Of a stretch of 64,000 nt of DNA, positions 54,995 through 64,000 are shown piece after piece. The position numbers were made by a program, and so were the translations under genes. The DNA is from Candidatus Arthromitus sp. SFB-turkey (GTDB taxonomy: Bacteria; Bacillota; Clostridia; Clostridiales; Clostridiaceae), in assembly GCF_001655775.1 (NCBI RefSeq), contig NZ_LXFF01000030.1:3130-67129 (forward strand), given 5' to 3'. The notes below the pieces were generated by a model. That model had not been told where the DNA came from. It searched no databases and was given only the letters and a program-made list of their open reading frames with translations. Positions within the stretch are counted from its first letter, which is position 1. Every line of letters begins with the position of its first letter.

Positions 54995-55930
54995 TTATCT
55001 TTTACCTTTATCATAATACTCTCCAAGAAACAAAGGAGAATTACTTTTTCTAACAAAAAAAGCAAGTGCTAACATAGTAAGTATATAAGGCATCATAAAA
55101 TAAATTTCTGTTGGTATATTGAATCCAAATTTTTGAGACACAATTTCAAATGTTTGAGATAATGAAAAAATCAAACACGCTAAAAATGTAGTATGAGGTT
55201 TCCAATTTCCAAAAATCATAGCTGCAAGAGCTATATATCCTCTTCCACTAACCATTCCAACTCTAAAAAGATTAACATTTGCAATAGATAAAGAAGCTCC
55301 TCCAATACCTGCTAAAACTCCCGATAACAACACACACAAAAATCTAGTTATATAAACATTAATCCCAAGTGTATCAGCTGCTTTAGGATGTTCACCTACA
55401 GCCCTTATTCTATATCCTATACTTGTTTTATATAAAACAAACCATGAAACTACAACTAACAATAAAGCTCCCAACACAAACCAGTTAATCTCTGATAAAA
55501 ATGTACCAACTATAGGAATTTTACTAAATAATTCTTTAGGATAAGGAGCTACCTTAACTATACTAGTTTGACCTTGACTTCCAAAAAATTTTTGTATTAA
55601 ATAGCTAGTCAAAGAAGTAGAAAATAAATTTATACCAATACCTGATATTACTTGATTAGCTCTAAGAAATACACTTAATATAGCATGTATAACTGCTGTT
55701 AATCCTGCAAATATAATAGCAAATATAAGTCCAACCAAAGAACTATTAGATATATATGTTCCCCAAACTCCAAAAAACGCTCCCATTATCATCATACCTT
55801 CCAGTCCTATATTTATAACACCGGATTTTTCTGAAAAAACACCTCCTATAGATGCATATATAAGCGGAGTAGCAAATCTTGATGTAGTAGCTAAAATAAA
55901 CGCTATTTCTGATAAAAATGTATTTTCCAC
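54995..55930 (-). CDS. Nucleoside ABC transporter permease (NupQ/YufQ-like)
   Basis: The 311-residue membrane protein has about nine helices, with ATPLIYASIGGVFSEKSGVINIGLEGMMIMGAFFGVWG at its start and RAVGEHPKAADTLGINVYITRFLCVLLSGVLAGIGGASLSI, the coupling-helix EAA-like region of BPL_transp_2 permeases. The start is a GTG at 55930, nine bases from GGAGG; it shares its first base with the stop of the preceding permease. It works with the 359-aa permease and the ATPase to import nucleosides. Confidence 0.92.
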   Translation of the reverse strand: MENTFLSEIAFILATTSRFATPLIYASIGGVFSEKSGVINIGLEGMMIMGAFFGVWGTYISNSSLVGLIFAIIFAGLTAVIHAILSVFLRANQVISGIGINLFSTSLTSYLIQKFFGSQGQTSIVKVAPYPKELFSKIPIVGTFLSEINWFVLGALLLVVVSWFVLYKTSIGYRIRAVGEHPKAADTLGINVYITRFLCVLLSGVLAGIGGASLSIANVNLFRVGMVSGRGYIALAAMIFGNWKPHTTFLACLIFSLSQTFEIVSQKFGFNIPTEIYFMMPYILTMLALAFFVRKSNSPLFLGEYYDKGKR

Positions 55931-57009
55931 TATTTACTACCTCCTTTTCTAAATTTATCTAGAACGTATTTAAATAAATATTCACCTGATATAAATATGA
56001 TTATAACTGCTTGAACTAAAAAAACTATATCCTTAGGAATTCCATTAAATTGAAGTTCTAAAGAAGATGCATTAAGCGCTCCAAACAAAATAGAGGTAAT
56101 AATTATAAAAATAGGATTATTTCTAGCAACTAAAGCAACCGCTATACCATCAAAACCATAGTTTAAAAAATTATTTAATTTAGGAATCCTGTGCTGAACA
56201 CCTGAAACAAATACAGCTCCTCCTAATCCTGCAATAATACCCGATATAACCATAGAAAGAACTATAGATTTTCTTATATTAATCCCACCATATTCTGATG
56301 CATACTTATTATACCCAACACTCCTAAGTTCATATCCTCCTCTAGTTCTATTCATAAATAAATAAATAAAACCAACAACTAATATTCCTAAAAATAATCC
56401 ATAATTAGCTCTAGATGAAGGTTCTGAAAATATTTTAGGTAACATTACACTTTGTAAAATAGAATAAGAGGAATCATATCCAGGTTCTTTTAAAAAAGTA
56501 CCTACAAATAAATTTAACATATGTAGCGATATAAAATTCATCATTATTGTATTTACAACCTCATTAGAATTAAGCTTTACCTTCAAAACCGCTGGAATAA
56601 ATGCCCAAAGTGCACCAGATAATATTCCTGATAAAAAAATCAACACTATATGTATTAAAAATGGTATGTTAGGAATTGTTCCAACTATTACAGCTGCTAA
56701 CATTCCAACTGTAAACTGTCCCTCGACTCCTATATTAAATAAATTAGTTTTAAAAGCTACTAAGTGTGCCAATCCTGTAAACATGTAAATAGTTGCATAT
56801 ACTAAAGTTTCTGATAAACTAAAAATATTACCAAAACTACCCTCCCAAAAAGAAGTAATCAATAATTTAAATGATTCTATAAATCCATTTCCCTTAGACC
56901 ACATTACAAATATAACTGCAATTAAAATCGAAATAAATATGGATAATAAAGAAAATAAAACAGAATTTAAAACATTTCTTATTTTAACACTCTTACCTAT
57001 ACTAACCAT
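55930..57009 (-). CDS. Nucleoside ABC transporter permease (NupP/YufP-like)
   Basis: The 359-residue membrane protein has FSLSETLVYATIYMFTGLAHLVAFKTNLFNIGVEGQFTVGMLAA and ELRSVGYNKYASEYGGINIRKSIVLSMVISGIIAGLGGAVFVSG, as expected for the first permease of the BMP-linked importers. Its ATG overlaps the end of the ATPase gene by eight bases, so translation is coupled. Confidence 0.92.
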   Translation of the reverse strand: MVSIGKSVKIRNVLNSVLFSLLSIFISILIAVIFVMWSKGNGFIESFKLLITSFWEGSFGNIFSLSETLVYATIYMFTGLAHLVAFKTNLFNIGVEGQFTVGMLAAVIVGTIPNIPFLIHIVLIFLSGILSGALWAFIPAVLKVKLNSNEVVNTIMMNFISLHMLNLFVGTFLKEPGYDSSYSILQSVMLPKIFSEPSSRANYGLFLGILVVGFIYLFMNRTRGGYELRSVGYNKYASEYGGINIRKSIVLSMVISGIIAGLGGAVFVSGVQHRIPKLNNFLNYGFDGIAVALVARNNPIFIIITSILFGALNASSLELQFNGIPKDIVFLVQAVIIIFISGEYLFKYVLDKFRKGGSK

Positions 57010-58516
57010 CTATACTTCCTCCTGCCATTAATACTCCAACTTTATTTTCATCAAATTCACATCTATCTAAAACTTTAACTATATTGCCATCATACATAAC
57101 ACCAATTCTATCTGATAAACCTAAAACCTCATCTAATTCTAAAGAAACTAGTAATACAGCTTTACCACTATCTCTTTCTTTTATTAATCTTTTATGTATA
57201 TACTCAATAGCACCAATATCAAGTCCTCTTGTAGGCTGTACAGCTATTATAAGTTTAGGATTTTTATAAATTTCTCGTCCAACGATTAATTTTTGTTGAT
57301 TTCCCCCAGATAATTTTGAAGCCTCAACATTTTCACTTACAGTTCTAACATCAAATTCTTCTATAATATCTAAAGCATGCTTTCTTATAGACTTATAATC
57401 TAAAAACATACCTTTTTTAAATTTTTTATCATTTTGCATACCCAAAATAGAATTTTCATACAGAGAATGTTGTAATATAAGACCGGTTTTATGTCTATCT
57501 TCTGGTATACTAGATATCTTTTTATCAATAATCTCTCTTGGAGTTAAATTTTCAATATTTTCTCCATCAAAAATTATTTTTCCAGAATAACACTTCCTAA
57601 TGCCAGTTATAACTTCAACAAGCTCACTTTGCCCATTTCCAGCAACACCTGCTATTCCAAAAATTTCTCCAGATTGAACATTAAAACTAACACCTTTAAG
57701 AACATTAACCCCTCTACTATCTTTAGCTTTTAAATCCTTAACTTCTAAAATTTTAGAGAGTTTATTTTCTCCTTGTTTATAAACATTGAGATTTACTGGT
57801 CTTCCAACCATAAGATTTGCCAATTCATCAATAGATGTGTCTTTTGTATTTAGATTATCAATTAATTCTCCACGTCTAATTATGGTAACCCTATTGCTCA
57901 TACTCATTACTTCTTTTAATTTGTGGGTTATTAGAATTATGGATTTGCCTTCTTTTGTAAGATTTTTCATAATAATTTCTAATTCTTTTATCTCGCTTGG
58001 TATAAGTACTGCTGTTGGTTCATCTAAAATTATTATATCAGCACCCCTATATAAAATTTTGAGTATTTCCACCTTTTGCTGCTGACCTACAGAAATATCC
58101 TCAATTTTTACTTCTGGATCTATATTAAACTCATATTTATCTATAATTTCTTTTACCTTTTTAAAAGCTGATTTTTTATCAAATATTATTCCCGACTTAA
58201 CCGGTTCACATCCAAGTACTATATTTTCCATTACTGTAAAATTATGCACAAGCATAAAATGTTGATGAACCATTCCAATTCCATTTGAAATAGCATCCTT
58301 AGGATTTTTAATTTTTATTTTACTTCCATTTATAAAAATATCTCCCTCATCTTGTGTATAAATACCATATAAAATATTCATAAGAGTAGTTTTACCAGCT
58401 CCATTTTCACCTAGAAGAACATGAATCTCTTTTTTCTCCAAGTCAAAATTAATATTTTTATTTGCAATCATACCAGGAAATCTTTTAGTTATATTTTTCA
58501 TTTCAACTACTTTCAT
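57002..58516 (-). CDS. Nucleoside ABC transporter ATP-binding protein (NupO/YufO-like)
   Basis: The ATG at 58516 is behind GGAGGAG; the longer frame to 58606 has no ribosome box and would enter an intercistronic hairpin. The 504-residue protein contains two ABC domains. The first has Walker A LLGENGAGKTTLMN, signature ISVGQQQKVEILK and Walker B IIILDEPTAVL. The second has the variant Walker A IAGVAGNGQSELV, SGGNQQKLIVGRE and the degenerate Walker B IAVQPTRGLDIG, as usual for sugar- and nucleoside-type fused ATPases. Location after bmp and before both permeases fits nucleoside uptake. Confidence 0.95.
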   Translation of the reverse strand: MKVVEMKNITKRFPGMIANKNINFDLEKKEIHVLLGENGAGKTTLMNILYGIYTQDEGDIFINGSKIKIKNPKDAISNGIGMVHQHFMLVHNFTVMENIVLGCEPVKSGIIFDKKSAFKKVKEIIDKYEFNIDPEVKIEDISVGQQQKVEILKILYRGADIIILDEPTAVLIPSEIKELEIIMKNLTKEGKSIILITHKLKEVMSMSNRVTIIRRGELIDNLNTKDTSIDELANLMVGRPVNLNVYKQGENKLSKILEVKDLKAKDSRGVNVLKGVSFNVQSGEIFGIAGVAGNGQSELVEVITGIRKCYSGKIIFDGENIENLTPREIIDKKISSIPEDRHKTGLILQHSLYENSILGMQNDKKFKKGMFLDYKSIRKHALDIIEEFDVRTVSENVEASKLSGGNQQKLIVGREIYKNPKLIIAVQPTRGLDIGAIEYIHKRLIKERDSGKAVLLVSLELDEVLGLSDRIGVMYDGNIVKVLDRCEFDENKVGVLMAGGSIDG

Positions 58517-58541
58517 AAAATCTCCTCCAAACACAAAATAA

Positions 58542-58592
58542 GAGACCACTTTGTTTATGGAAGAAATAAATAACCCTAAACAAAATAGTCTC
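58542..58592 (-). promoter_or_regulatory. Intercistronic hairpin after the BMP lipoprotein gene
   Basis: A 16-bp stem (58542-58557 with 58577-58592) is perfect on the transcript if two G-U pairs are allowed. TTATTTTGT follows, then the ATPase ribosome site. It fits a leaky terminator or an mRNA-protecting hairpin that keeps the binding protein more abundant than the transporter. Confidence 0.7.
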
Positions 58593-58616
58593 CAAAATTT
58601 AAACAATAATTATTAT

Positions 58617-59675
58617 TTAACTGTTAAAATTCTTGAGTTCCTCAATAGTTTTAGGTACTACTATCTCTCCACTTATTATTTTTTCCTTAAACTCATTTAC
58701 TTTATCTAAAACTTCTTGTGAAACTTTTCCATTATTATCAGCTAAATAAACACCATCTTCCTTTAGACCTAACTCTGTTGTTCCTGGTGTAAATTTACCA
58801 TCCACCATTTCCTTAACAACATCGTATACTCCTCCTTCTAAATTCTTAACAACAGAAGTAAGTATTACATCTGAATATTCTGGAAGAGATATAGCTTGGT
58901 CTTGGTCAACACCAATTGCGTAATTTCCAGTTTCTTGAGCAGCTCTAAACATTCCAATTCCAACACCACCAGCTGCATGATATATTATGTCAACTCCATC
59001 ACTATAAAGAGATTTAGCTATTTCATATCCACGTGCAGTATCTGAAAAACTTCCAGCATATCTTGAAGTTATACCATCTTCAAGTAATTTTCCAGCTTCT
59101 GGATTAACACTTTTAACTCCTGCAATAAATCCAGATTCAAATTTTTTAACAATAAAACTATCAGTACCACCTATAAATCCAACTTTACCTGTTTTAGTTG
59201 AAAGTCCAGCTAAAACACCTGCTAAAAAAGATCCTTCTTCTTCCTTAAATCTAAGATTATGTACATTATCTCTTTGAACTTCTTCATCAATTAAAACATA
59301 TTTTACATTTGGATTTTGACTTGATACTATATCCACTGCATTTTTTAATTTATATCCAACACCAAAAACTAAATCACTGGTTTTAGATACTCTATCCATA
59401 TAAGACTCAAATTCTGAATCCTTTTGAGGTTCTAAAACTTGTAGACTAATTCCTAAATCCTTTTCTGCCTTTGAAAGTCCAGCATAAGCAGAGTCATTAA
59501 AAGATTTATCTCCTATTCCTCCTTCATCTGTAACCATTGCAACTCTAAGCACTTGTGCTTGTCCACCATTTTCTGAAGATGAACCACTGCTACTAGAATT
59601 TGAACTACAACCTGCTAAAGACAAAAACATAATAGCACAAGAAAAAAACATCGCTGAAATTTTTAGTTTTCTCAT
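58617..59675 (-). CDS. BMP family nucleoside-binding lipoprotein (PnrA/NupN-like)
   Basis: The 352-residue lipoprotein has a classical lipobox (LSLAGCSS, Cys23) followed by a Ser/Gly linker. VAMVTDEGGIGDKSFNDSAYAGL binds nucleoside in this family, DLVFGVGYKLKNAV, VGFIGGTDSFIVKKFESGFIAGV and ADGVDIIYHAAGGVGIGMF-like segment (SDGVDIIYHAAGGVG), and IGVDQDQ complete the pattern. It is the first gene of the five-gene importer operon. GGAGG precedes the ATG. No purine riboswitch is visible upstream; a TATAAT lies about 55-60 bases before the start. Confidence 0.94.
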   Translation of the reverse strand: MRKLKISAMFFSCAIMFLSLAGCSSNSSSSGSSSENGGQAQVLRVAMVTDEGGIGDKSFNDSAYAGLSKAEKDLGISLQVLEPQKDSEFESYMDRVSKTSDLVFGVGYKLKNAVDIVSSQNPNVKYVLIDEEVQRDNVHNLRFKEEEGSFLAGVLAGLSTKTGKVGFIGGTDSFIVKKFESGFIAGVKSVNPEAGKLLEDGITSRYAGSFSDTARGYEIAKSLYSDGVDIIYHAAGGVGIGMFRAAQETGNYAIGVDQDQAISLPEYSDVILTSVVKNLEGGVYDVVKEMVDGKFTPGTTELGLKEDGVYLADNNGKVSQEVLDKVNEFKEKIISGEIVVPKTIEELKNFNS

Positions 59676-59931
59676 ACTTTAATAAAACCTCCTAAATAAT
59701 GATAAAGTAATTTTAAATTTAAATACGAGTAAATTATAACACATATTTTTATTTAAATTGAGAGTTATTTTAATAAATTTTTTAAAACTTATTTCATACG
59801 TAATTTAACTTTTTTTATAATCAAATTTTAATTTGCCTTTTAATAAAATTTATAATATTATTAAATCATTAGTAATTGTAGAATATTACAAAATGAATCA
59901 TTCTTCATAAATAATTTGTGGAGGATATTTA
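59676..59931. other. Divergent promoter region between bmp and GNAT genes
   Basis: This 256-base AT-rich region separates divergent genes. On the minus strand TGTTATAATTTAC gives a plausible -10 for the bmp operon, without a good -35. I see no riboswitch fold. Confidence 0.5.
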
Positions 59932-60480
59932 ATGGTTATAGAAACTTCAAGATTAATTGTAAAACCAATTGATGAAATGAGTTTGAAAAACATACTTAAA
60001 TACATAAATGATATTTATTTAAATGTGCCTATACCTAAAAATGCTTCTATGTATCACATTAAAAAATTTTTAGCTCTTAATAATAAAATTAAATCCTTTA
60101 ATTCCTTAGGGTATTTTTCCATAACTTTGAAAAAAAATCTTAAACCTATAGGCTTAATATCAGTTATTCCAAGGTACATAAATGAAAATTTAATAAATGA
60201 ACTTGGATATTTAATTTCAAAAGAATATCAAAATAATGGTTTTGCTAGTGAGGTTATTTTTAACGTACTAGATTTTATTTTTTCAAAAACAAACATGGAT
60301 AAAATATACTCTTTAGTAGAAGAAGATAATTTAGTTTCAAAATATGTATTGGAAAATAAAATGAAGTTTGATTTTGTTAATGTAATACTAGATACAAATA
60401 CTTTTAAAAATATTTATACTTTAGATAAGTTTAAATTTAAAAATAAAGTTAAACCATTGAGCATGGTTAATCAACTTTAA
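59932..60480 (+). CDS. GNAT family acetyltransferase (RimJ/RimL-like)
   Basis: The 182-residue protein has TSRLIVKPIDEMSLKNILKYI at its start, as in the RimJ/RimL-type GNATs, and the acetyl-CoA loop is LISKEYQNNGFASEVIFNVLDFIFSKTNMDKIYSLVEEDNLVSKYVLENKMKFDFV. The usual R/Q-x-x-G-x-G/A loop reads QNNGFAS. GGAGG precedes the ATG by seven bases. Acceptor unknown; members modify ribosomal proteins, antibiotics or small molecules. Confidence 0.88.
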   Translation: MVIETSRLIVKPIDEMSLKNILKYINDIYLNVPIPKNASMYHIKKFLALNNKIKSFNSLGYFSITLKKNLKPIGLISVIPRYINENLINELGYLISKEYQNNGFASEVIFNVLDFIFSKTNMDKIYSLVEEDNLVSKYVLENKMKFDFVNVILDTNTFKNIYTLDKFKFKNKVKPLSMVNQL

Positions 60481-60515
60481 AATTTTTATGATAAACAAAA
60501 GAAAAGATATTAAAA

Positions 60516-60543
60516 AAGAACTCTGATAATATCAAAGTCCTTT
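60516..60543 (-). terminator. Terminator of the beta-galactosidase gene
   Basis: On the minus strand AAGGACTTTGATA pairs with TATCAGAGTTCTT (two G-U pairs) and is followed by a T-run. It overlaps the last bases of the gene. Confidence 0.8.
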
Positions 60544-63500
60544 CAAAAAATTCTTTTCCAAATATTCATTGGAGAATCATGATTGTTTATTGCACTTATT
60601 GTAAATGAAAATGCATATTTACAATCCCCTTCTATATAATCAATTACCTTATCGTCAAATGTTTCAAATGTACTCCCATAATCTTTTGATCTTAAATTAA
60701 CTATTGTTGAAGAAAATTCTTTCATCTGATATTTATGGTTTTTTTCAAATTCACCATCATTGTACTTAGATACATTGACCTGTAAAAATTCATTGCTTAC
60801 ATTTGTAAATAGTATTCCATTATTTCCATTTTTCTTATAAAAACGCGCCCATCTAACATCTGTTAAATTTCCAGTTCTTTGAGGTCTTACATAATCTGTA
60901 AATTGTCTATCTACATCAGATTTGTATACTCCAATTTTACTACCTTCTTTTCTGTCATTATAATTTTCAAAAGGTCCTCTACCATAAAATTCCATTTCAC
61001 AATAATCTTTAGGTATAAAAACTTTAAAACCAACTGATCTTGCATGTGGAATTCCATGACTTAACAAATCAACAAACAAATTAACATTTACATCTCCATA
61101 CTGATTTACTTTATAAGTAGTTATAAGCTCTGAATTATTAAGATTATATAATGTTTTATAAAATTTCAAAATTATATCCTGTTCACTTTTATATAATTCA
61201 TATCTATTATAACTATTGTCTTTAAAAATATCTTTCCAAAACTTAATATCATTATAAATCTTAAAAAGTCTTTCATTATCATTTAAAGGATTCCAAAAAT
61301 CTACTAAAATTGGAGAACTTAAAAGTTTTTCTCCTCTATAAACGTATTTTTTCAAACTTCCTTTATTTTTATCAAATTCCATTTCAAATTCATCTGATAT
61401 TAAAAATATATTTGAAACATCTTCTTTAACATTAAAATTTTGATATTCTCTATTTAAAGAATTTGCCTCTACAATAAAAGCTTCTAGTGGTATCTTAAAT
61501 TGTTCTGAAGCTATTTCAAAACCTTTATTCGCCCAAAAATTTCCCTCTTTTAAAACAAATTTTAAGTTTATAAAAAACTCTTTACCATTTAAAGATAAAA
61601 TTTTGTGAAAATCAGTTATTTTAAAAACTTCACTGCTCATGGGATCTAAATTAATAACAGCTGAATCTCCTTCTATAACTTCTCCATCAACTAAATAATC
61701 CCATTTTAAAATATAATTATTTAAATTTACAAATAAATTTTTGTTTTTTATGATTATTTCACCATTTAAAATATCTTTATCATAAATGTCTATATTTTGA
61801 TAAACATGTTTTATTTCATGTACCTGAGGTTTTAACTTTCTAGTACTAAGTAAAATTCCATTTGCACAAAAAGCTGAATCATTAGGAGAATCATTAAAAT
61901 CTCCCCCAAAAGCTAAATATTTTTCATCTTTATACTTATTAAATTCTAAAATTTCTTCTTTTCTATCAAAATCAATCCAAAGTAATTTACCAAAATTTTT
62001 ATCATAAACCTTTAATTTATCTATTTGATCAAAATCTATTTTTTTCGAAAAAAACTTTATTTCATCTAAAACCCCATTCATTCCTTCACAATGAATTTCA
62101 CTATTATTTCCTCCAATTTGTACACTATCTCCAAAATACCCAACTCCATAAACAAATTCTTTCTCTCCAACTAAATTTCCATTTAAAAACAATTTAATTA
62201 ATCTACCATCATAAGATGCCGTTATTCTTTGCCAATTATCCACCCAATTTTCAGGTACAATAAACACAATAGATTCTACCATTTGAGAATTATCTCTAAT
62301 AAAAAATTCAACAACTCTATTATTTGAATTTCTATAATTTGTTACCTCTTGAATTCCAAATTCATACCCTTTTTTAAAATAAATACATCCTTCTCCCTCA
62401 TATACACTTGGTTTAACTTTTAAATCTATTGTAAATTCATTTAGCTTTACGTATTTAAGCTCATCATAAAAAATTACTCCACTATATCCTTTTCCTCTAT
62501 ATCCTTCTTTTACATATCCTTCAAATTTTCCATCAAATAACATTAAAGAATTATTTAAAATTCCAACTTTAGGAGAATCTTTATATATACCTTGATCTAT
62601 AAAATCCCATATAAATCCTCCTTGAACATTATCTATACTTTCAAACTTTTCTATGTATTTATTTAAACTTCCTCCACTATTTCCCATTGAATGAGCATAC
62701 TCACATAAAATATAAGGTTTATTTTTCATATATCTACTTTGTTTTTCAATATCTTCAATTTTTACATACATTTTGCTTACAATATCGCTTGCATAATATT
62801 CATCTCTCTCTCCTTCATAGTGTACAAGTCTAGTTTTATCTCTTTCTTTAACGTAATCATATATATACTTAAATACACTTCCTCCACCACTTTCATTTCC
62901 AAGGGACCATATTAAAACACATGGGTTATTTTTATCTCTCTCAATAAGACTCATTACTCTATCTAAACATGGAGCTTTCCAAATTTCGTTATTTCCTGGA
63001 ATTTCTCCTTCAACACCATGAGCTTCAATATTTGCTTCATCAATTAAATACACACCATACTCATTACACAAACTAACAAAATAATTATGATTAGGATAAT
63101 GAGATGTTCTAACTGCATTAATATTATTCTTTTTTATTTCTTTAATATCAAATTCCATGTCTGATATAGAAATTGCTCTACCTTTTAAAGGATGAGTTTC
63201 ATGTCTATTTACTCCCTTAAATAAAATAGGCTTACCATTTAAATGCATTTGGTTTCCTTTTAACTCAAATTTTCTAAATCCAATTCTAGTATGTATTGCT
63301 TGAGTTTCTCCATATAAATCATTTTTAAGAACAACAACTAAATTATATAAATTTGGATCTTCTGAGGACCATTTTTTAGGATTTTCAATATCCATAACAC
63401 TATTAAAATTACATTGCATAATTTTATCTTTGTATGTATAGTAATTATCAAAATTTCCAAGTCCTTCTTCTTTAGAAATTAAATTCCAATCATTATCAAA

Positions 63501-63998
63501 AAGAAGAATTGATATAAAAAATTCTTTATTTTGATTTAAATGGTTTAACAAATTAAAATTTACAATTAACTTAGAATTTAAATAATATTCATCTAAATCA
63601 GTTATAACTTCAAAGTCTCTTATATGTATTTGTGGAGTTCTATACAAAAAAACATCTCTAAATATTCCACTTAATCTTATAAAATCTTGATCTTCAATAA
63701 AACTTCCATCACTCCATCTAAACACTTGAACAGAAACTGAATTTTTTCCACTCATAACAAAATCAGTTATATCAAATTCACTAGGTGAAAAACTATCTTC
63801 ACTATATCCCACAAATTTTCCATTTACCCATAAATAAAAACACGATTCAACCCCTTGAAAAGATATATATATTTTATCTCCAATCCAAGATTCATCTAAA
63901 TCAAATATTTTTTTATAACTTCCAACAGGATTAAATATTTCAGGAGCTTTATAAAATTCAAGATTTTCATATCCAGTCCAAGGATATCTAAAATTTAC
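60543..63998 (-). CDS. lacZ: Beta-galactosidase (GH2) with internal LamG-like domain, 5' end outside window
   Basis: The frame is open past the window edge; the GTG at 63812 is internal, since PWTGYENLEFYKAPEIFNPVGSY and WIGDKIYISFQGVESCFYLWVNGKFVGYSEDSF continue the GH2 sugar-binding domain upstream of it. The TIM barrel has the acid/base Glu in IWSLGNESGGG (codon 62892-62894) and the nucleophile Glu in ILCEYAHSMGN (codon 62700-62702). After GGFIWDFIDQGIYKD about 220 residues are inserted, a LamG/concanavalin-like sandwich (FTIDLKVKPSVYEGEG, WQRITASYDGRLIKLFLNGNLVG, MNGVLDEIKFFSKKI). The normal GGDFNDSPNDSAFCANGIL then resumes. A GH2 C-terminal lactase domain ends the protein (GRGPFENYNDRKEGSKIGVYK). 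No secretion signal can be judged. It probably hydrolyses beta-galactosides; the insert may bind carbohydrate. Confidence 0.94.
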   Translation of the reverse strand, partial: VNFRYPWTGYENLEFYKAPEIFNPVGSYKKIFDLDESWIGDKIYISFQGVESCFYLWVNGKFVGYSEDSFSPSEFDITDFVMSGKNSVSVQVFRWSDGSFIEDQDFIRLSGIFRDVFLYRTPQIHIRDFEVITDLDEYYLNSKLIVNFNLLNHLNQNKEFFISILLFDNDWNLISKEEGLGNFDNYYTYKDKIMQCNFNSVMDIENPKKWSSEDPNLYNLVVVLKNDLYGETQAIHTRIGFRKFELKGNQMHLNGKPILFKGVNRHETHPLKGRAISISDMEFDIKEIKKNNINAVRTSHYPNHNYFVSLCNEYGVYLIDEANIEAHGVEGEIPGNNEIWKAPCLDRVMSLIERDKNNPCVLIWSLGNESGGGSVFKYIYDYVKERDKTRLVHYEGERDEYYASDIVSKMYVKIEDIEKQSRYMKNKPYILCEYAHSMGNSGGSLNKYIEKFESIDNVQGGFIWDFIDQGIYKDSPKVGILNNSLMLFDGKFEGYVKEGYRGKGYSGVIFYDELKYVKLNEFTIDLKVKPSVYEGEGCIYFKKGYEFGIQEVTNYRNSNNRVVEFFIRDNSQMVESIVFIVPENWVDNWQRITASYDGRLIKLFLNGNLVGEKEFVYGVGYFGDSVQIGGNNSEIHCEGMNGVLDEIKFFSKKIDFDQIDKLKVYDKNFGKLLWIDFDRKEEILEFNKYKDEKYLAFGGDFNDSPNDSAFCANGILLSTRKLKPQVHEIKHVYQNIDIYDKDILNGEIIIKNKNLFVNLNNYILKWDYLVDGEVIEGDSAVINLDPMSSEVFKITDFHKILSLNGKEFFINLKFVLKEGNFWANKGFEIASEQFKIPLEAFIVEANSLNREYQNFNVKEDVSNIFLISDEFEMEFDKNKGSLKKYVYRGEKLLSSPILVDFWNPLNDNERLFKIYNDIKFWKDIFKDNSYNRYELYKSEQDIILKFYKTLYNLNNSELITTYKVNQYGDVNVNLFVDLLSHGIPHARSVGFKVFIPKDYCEMEFYGRGPFENYNDRKEGSKIGVYKSDVDRQFTDYVRPQRTGNLTDVRWARFYKKNGNNGILFTNVSNEFLQVNVSKYNDGEFEKNHKYQMKEFSSTIVNLRSKDYGSTFETFDDKVIDYIEGDCKYAFSFTISAINNHDSPMNIWKRIF

Positions 63999-64000
63999 AT

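Noticed and set aside
59676-59931. Possible purine riboswitch upstream of the bmp/nucleoside operon
   Set aside because: The leader lacks the conserved purine-riboswitch core and pairing elements; it is simply AT-rich with a -10-like TATAAT.

Overview
The window is very AT-rich DNA (visibly about three quarters A+T) with strong GGAGG-type ribosome binding sites, frequent TTG and GTG starts and a spore gene (cwlD). The gene orders gap-pgk-tpiA-gpmI-eno and secG-rnr-smpB-ssrA are typical of Firmicutes. Together these indicate an endospore-forming, fermentative member of the Clostridia. The host-sugar genes (mannitol, glucosamine-6-P, beta-galactoside), nucleoside-lipoprotein transport and several large secreted repeat proteins would suit a gut-associated organism; a Candidatus Arthromitus/Savagella-like (segmented filamentous) bacterium is a plausible guess but is not proven by the sequence. 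Almost every gene is on the minus strand; the exceptions are six plus-strand loci (an ABC transporter fragment with its upstream partner, an ALDH, nadE, a small Cys-rich protein, a frameshifted flavoprotein and a GNAT).

Layout. 1-850: a junction where an ABC exporter gene (+) and a secreted beta-propeller gene (-) both stop abruptly. 871-5372: secreted Ig-like protein, TerB-like protein, nagB, secreted GHL10 glycosidase. 5514-11869: ALDH, a 908-aa protein of unknown function, an AAA ATPase, TraX. 11994-16098: SDR, a DapF-family protein lacking both catalytic cysteines, a coiled-coil membrane protein, alr, ung. 16189-21692: nadE, a Cys-rich surface or coat candidate, two related exported proteins of an unrecognised family, an ArsR repressor with a clear operator. 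21932-34392: MATE, cwlD, the mtlA-mtlR-mtlD mannitol operon with tandem palindromes at its promoter, redox enzymes, DUF4097 protein, GNAT, amino-acid permease, RibD-like reductase. 34490-40213: a 1907-aa secreted protein with about 11 divergent Fn3-like repeats and a C-terminal DUF4214 region. 40685-48978: frameshifted flavoprotein, ssrA (tmRNA), smpB, rnr, secG, chorismate mutase-AroK fusion, aroQ, aroE, EIIA-Glc, eno. 49017-53604: gpmI, tpiA, pgk, gap. 54030-59675: nucleoside-type ABC importer operon with two BMP-like proteins. 59932-64000: GNAT and a beta-galactosidase with an internal LamG-like insert, cut by the window end.

How they work together: mannitol, glucosamine-6-P and lactose-type sugars feed the glycolytic operon. 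ssrA, smpB and rnr form the ribosome-rescue and decay module. bmp/nup genes would import nucleosides. The secreted repeat proteins and GHL10 form the surface and exported set. The least explained parts are the exported pair at 18694-21082, the Ser/Ser DapF homologue, the two large DUF4214-type proteins, the broken flavoprotein start and the chimeric left edge.
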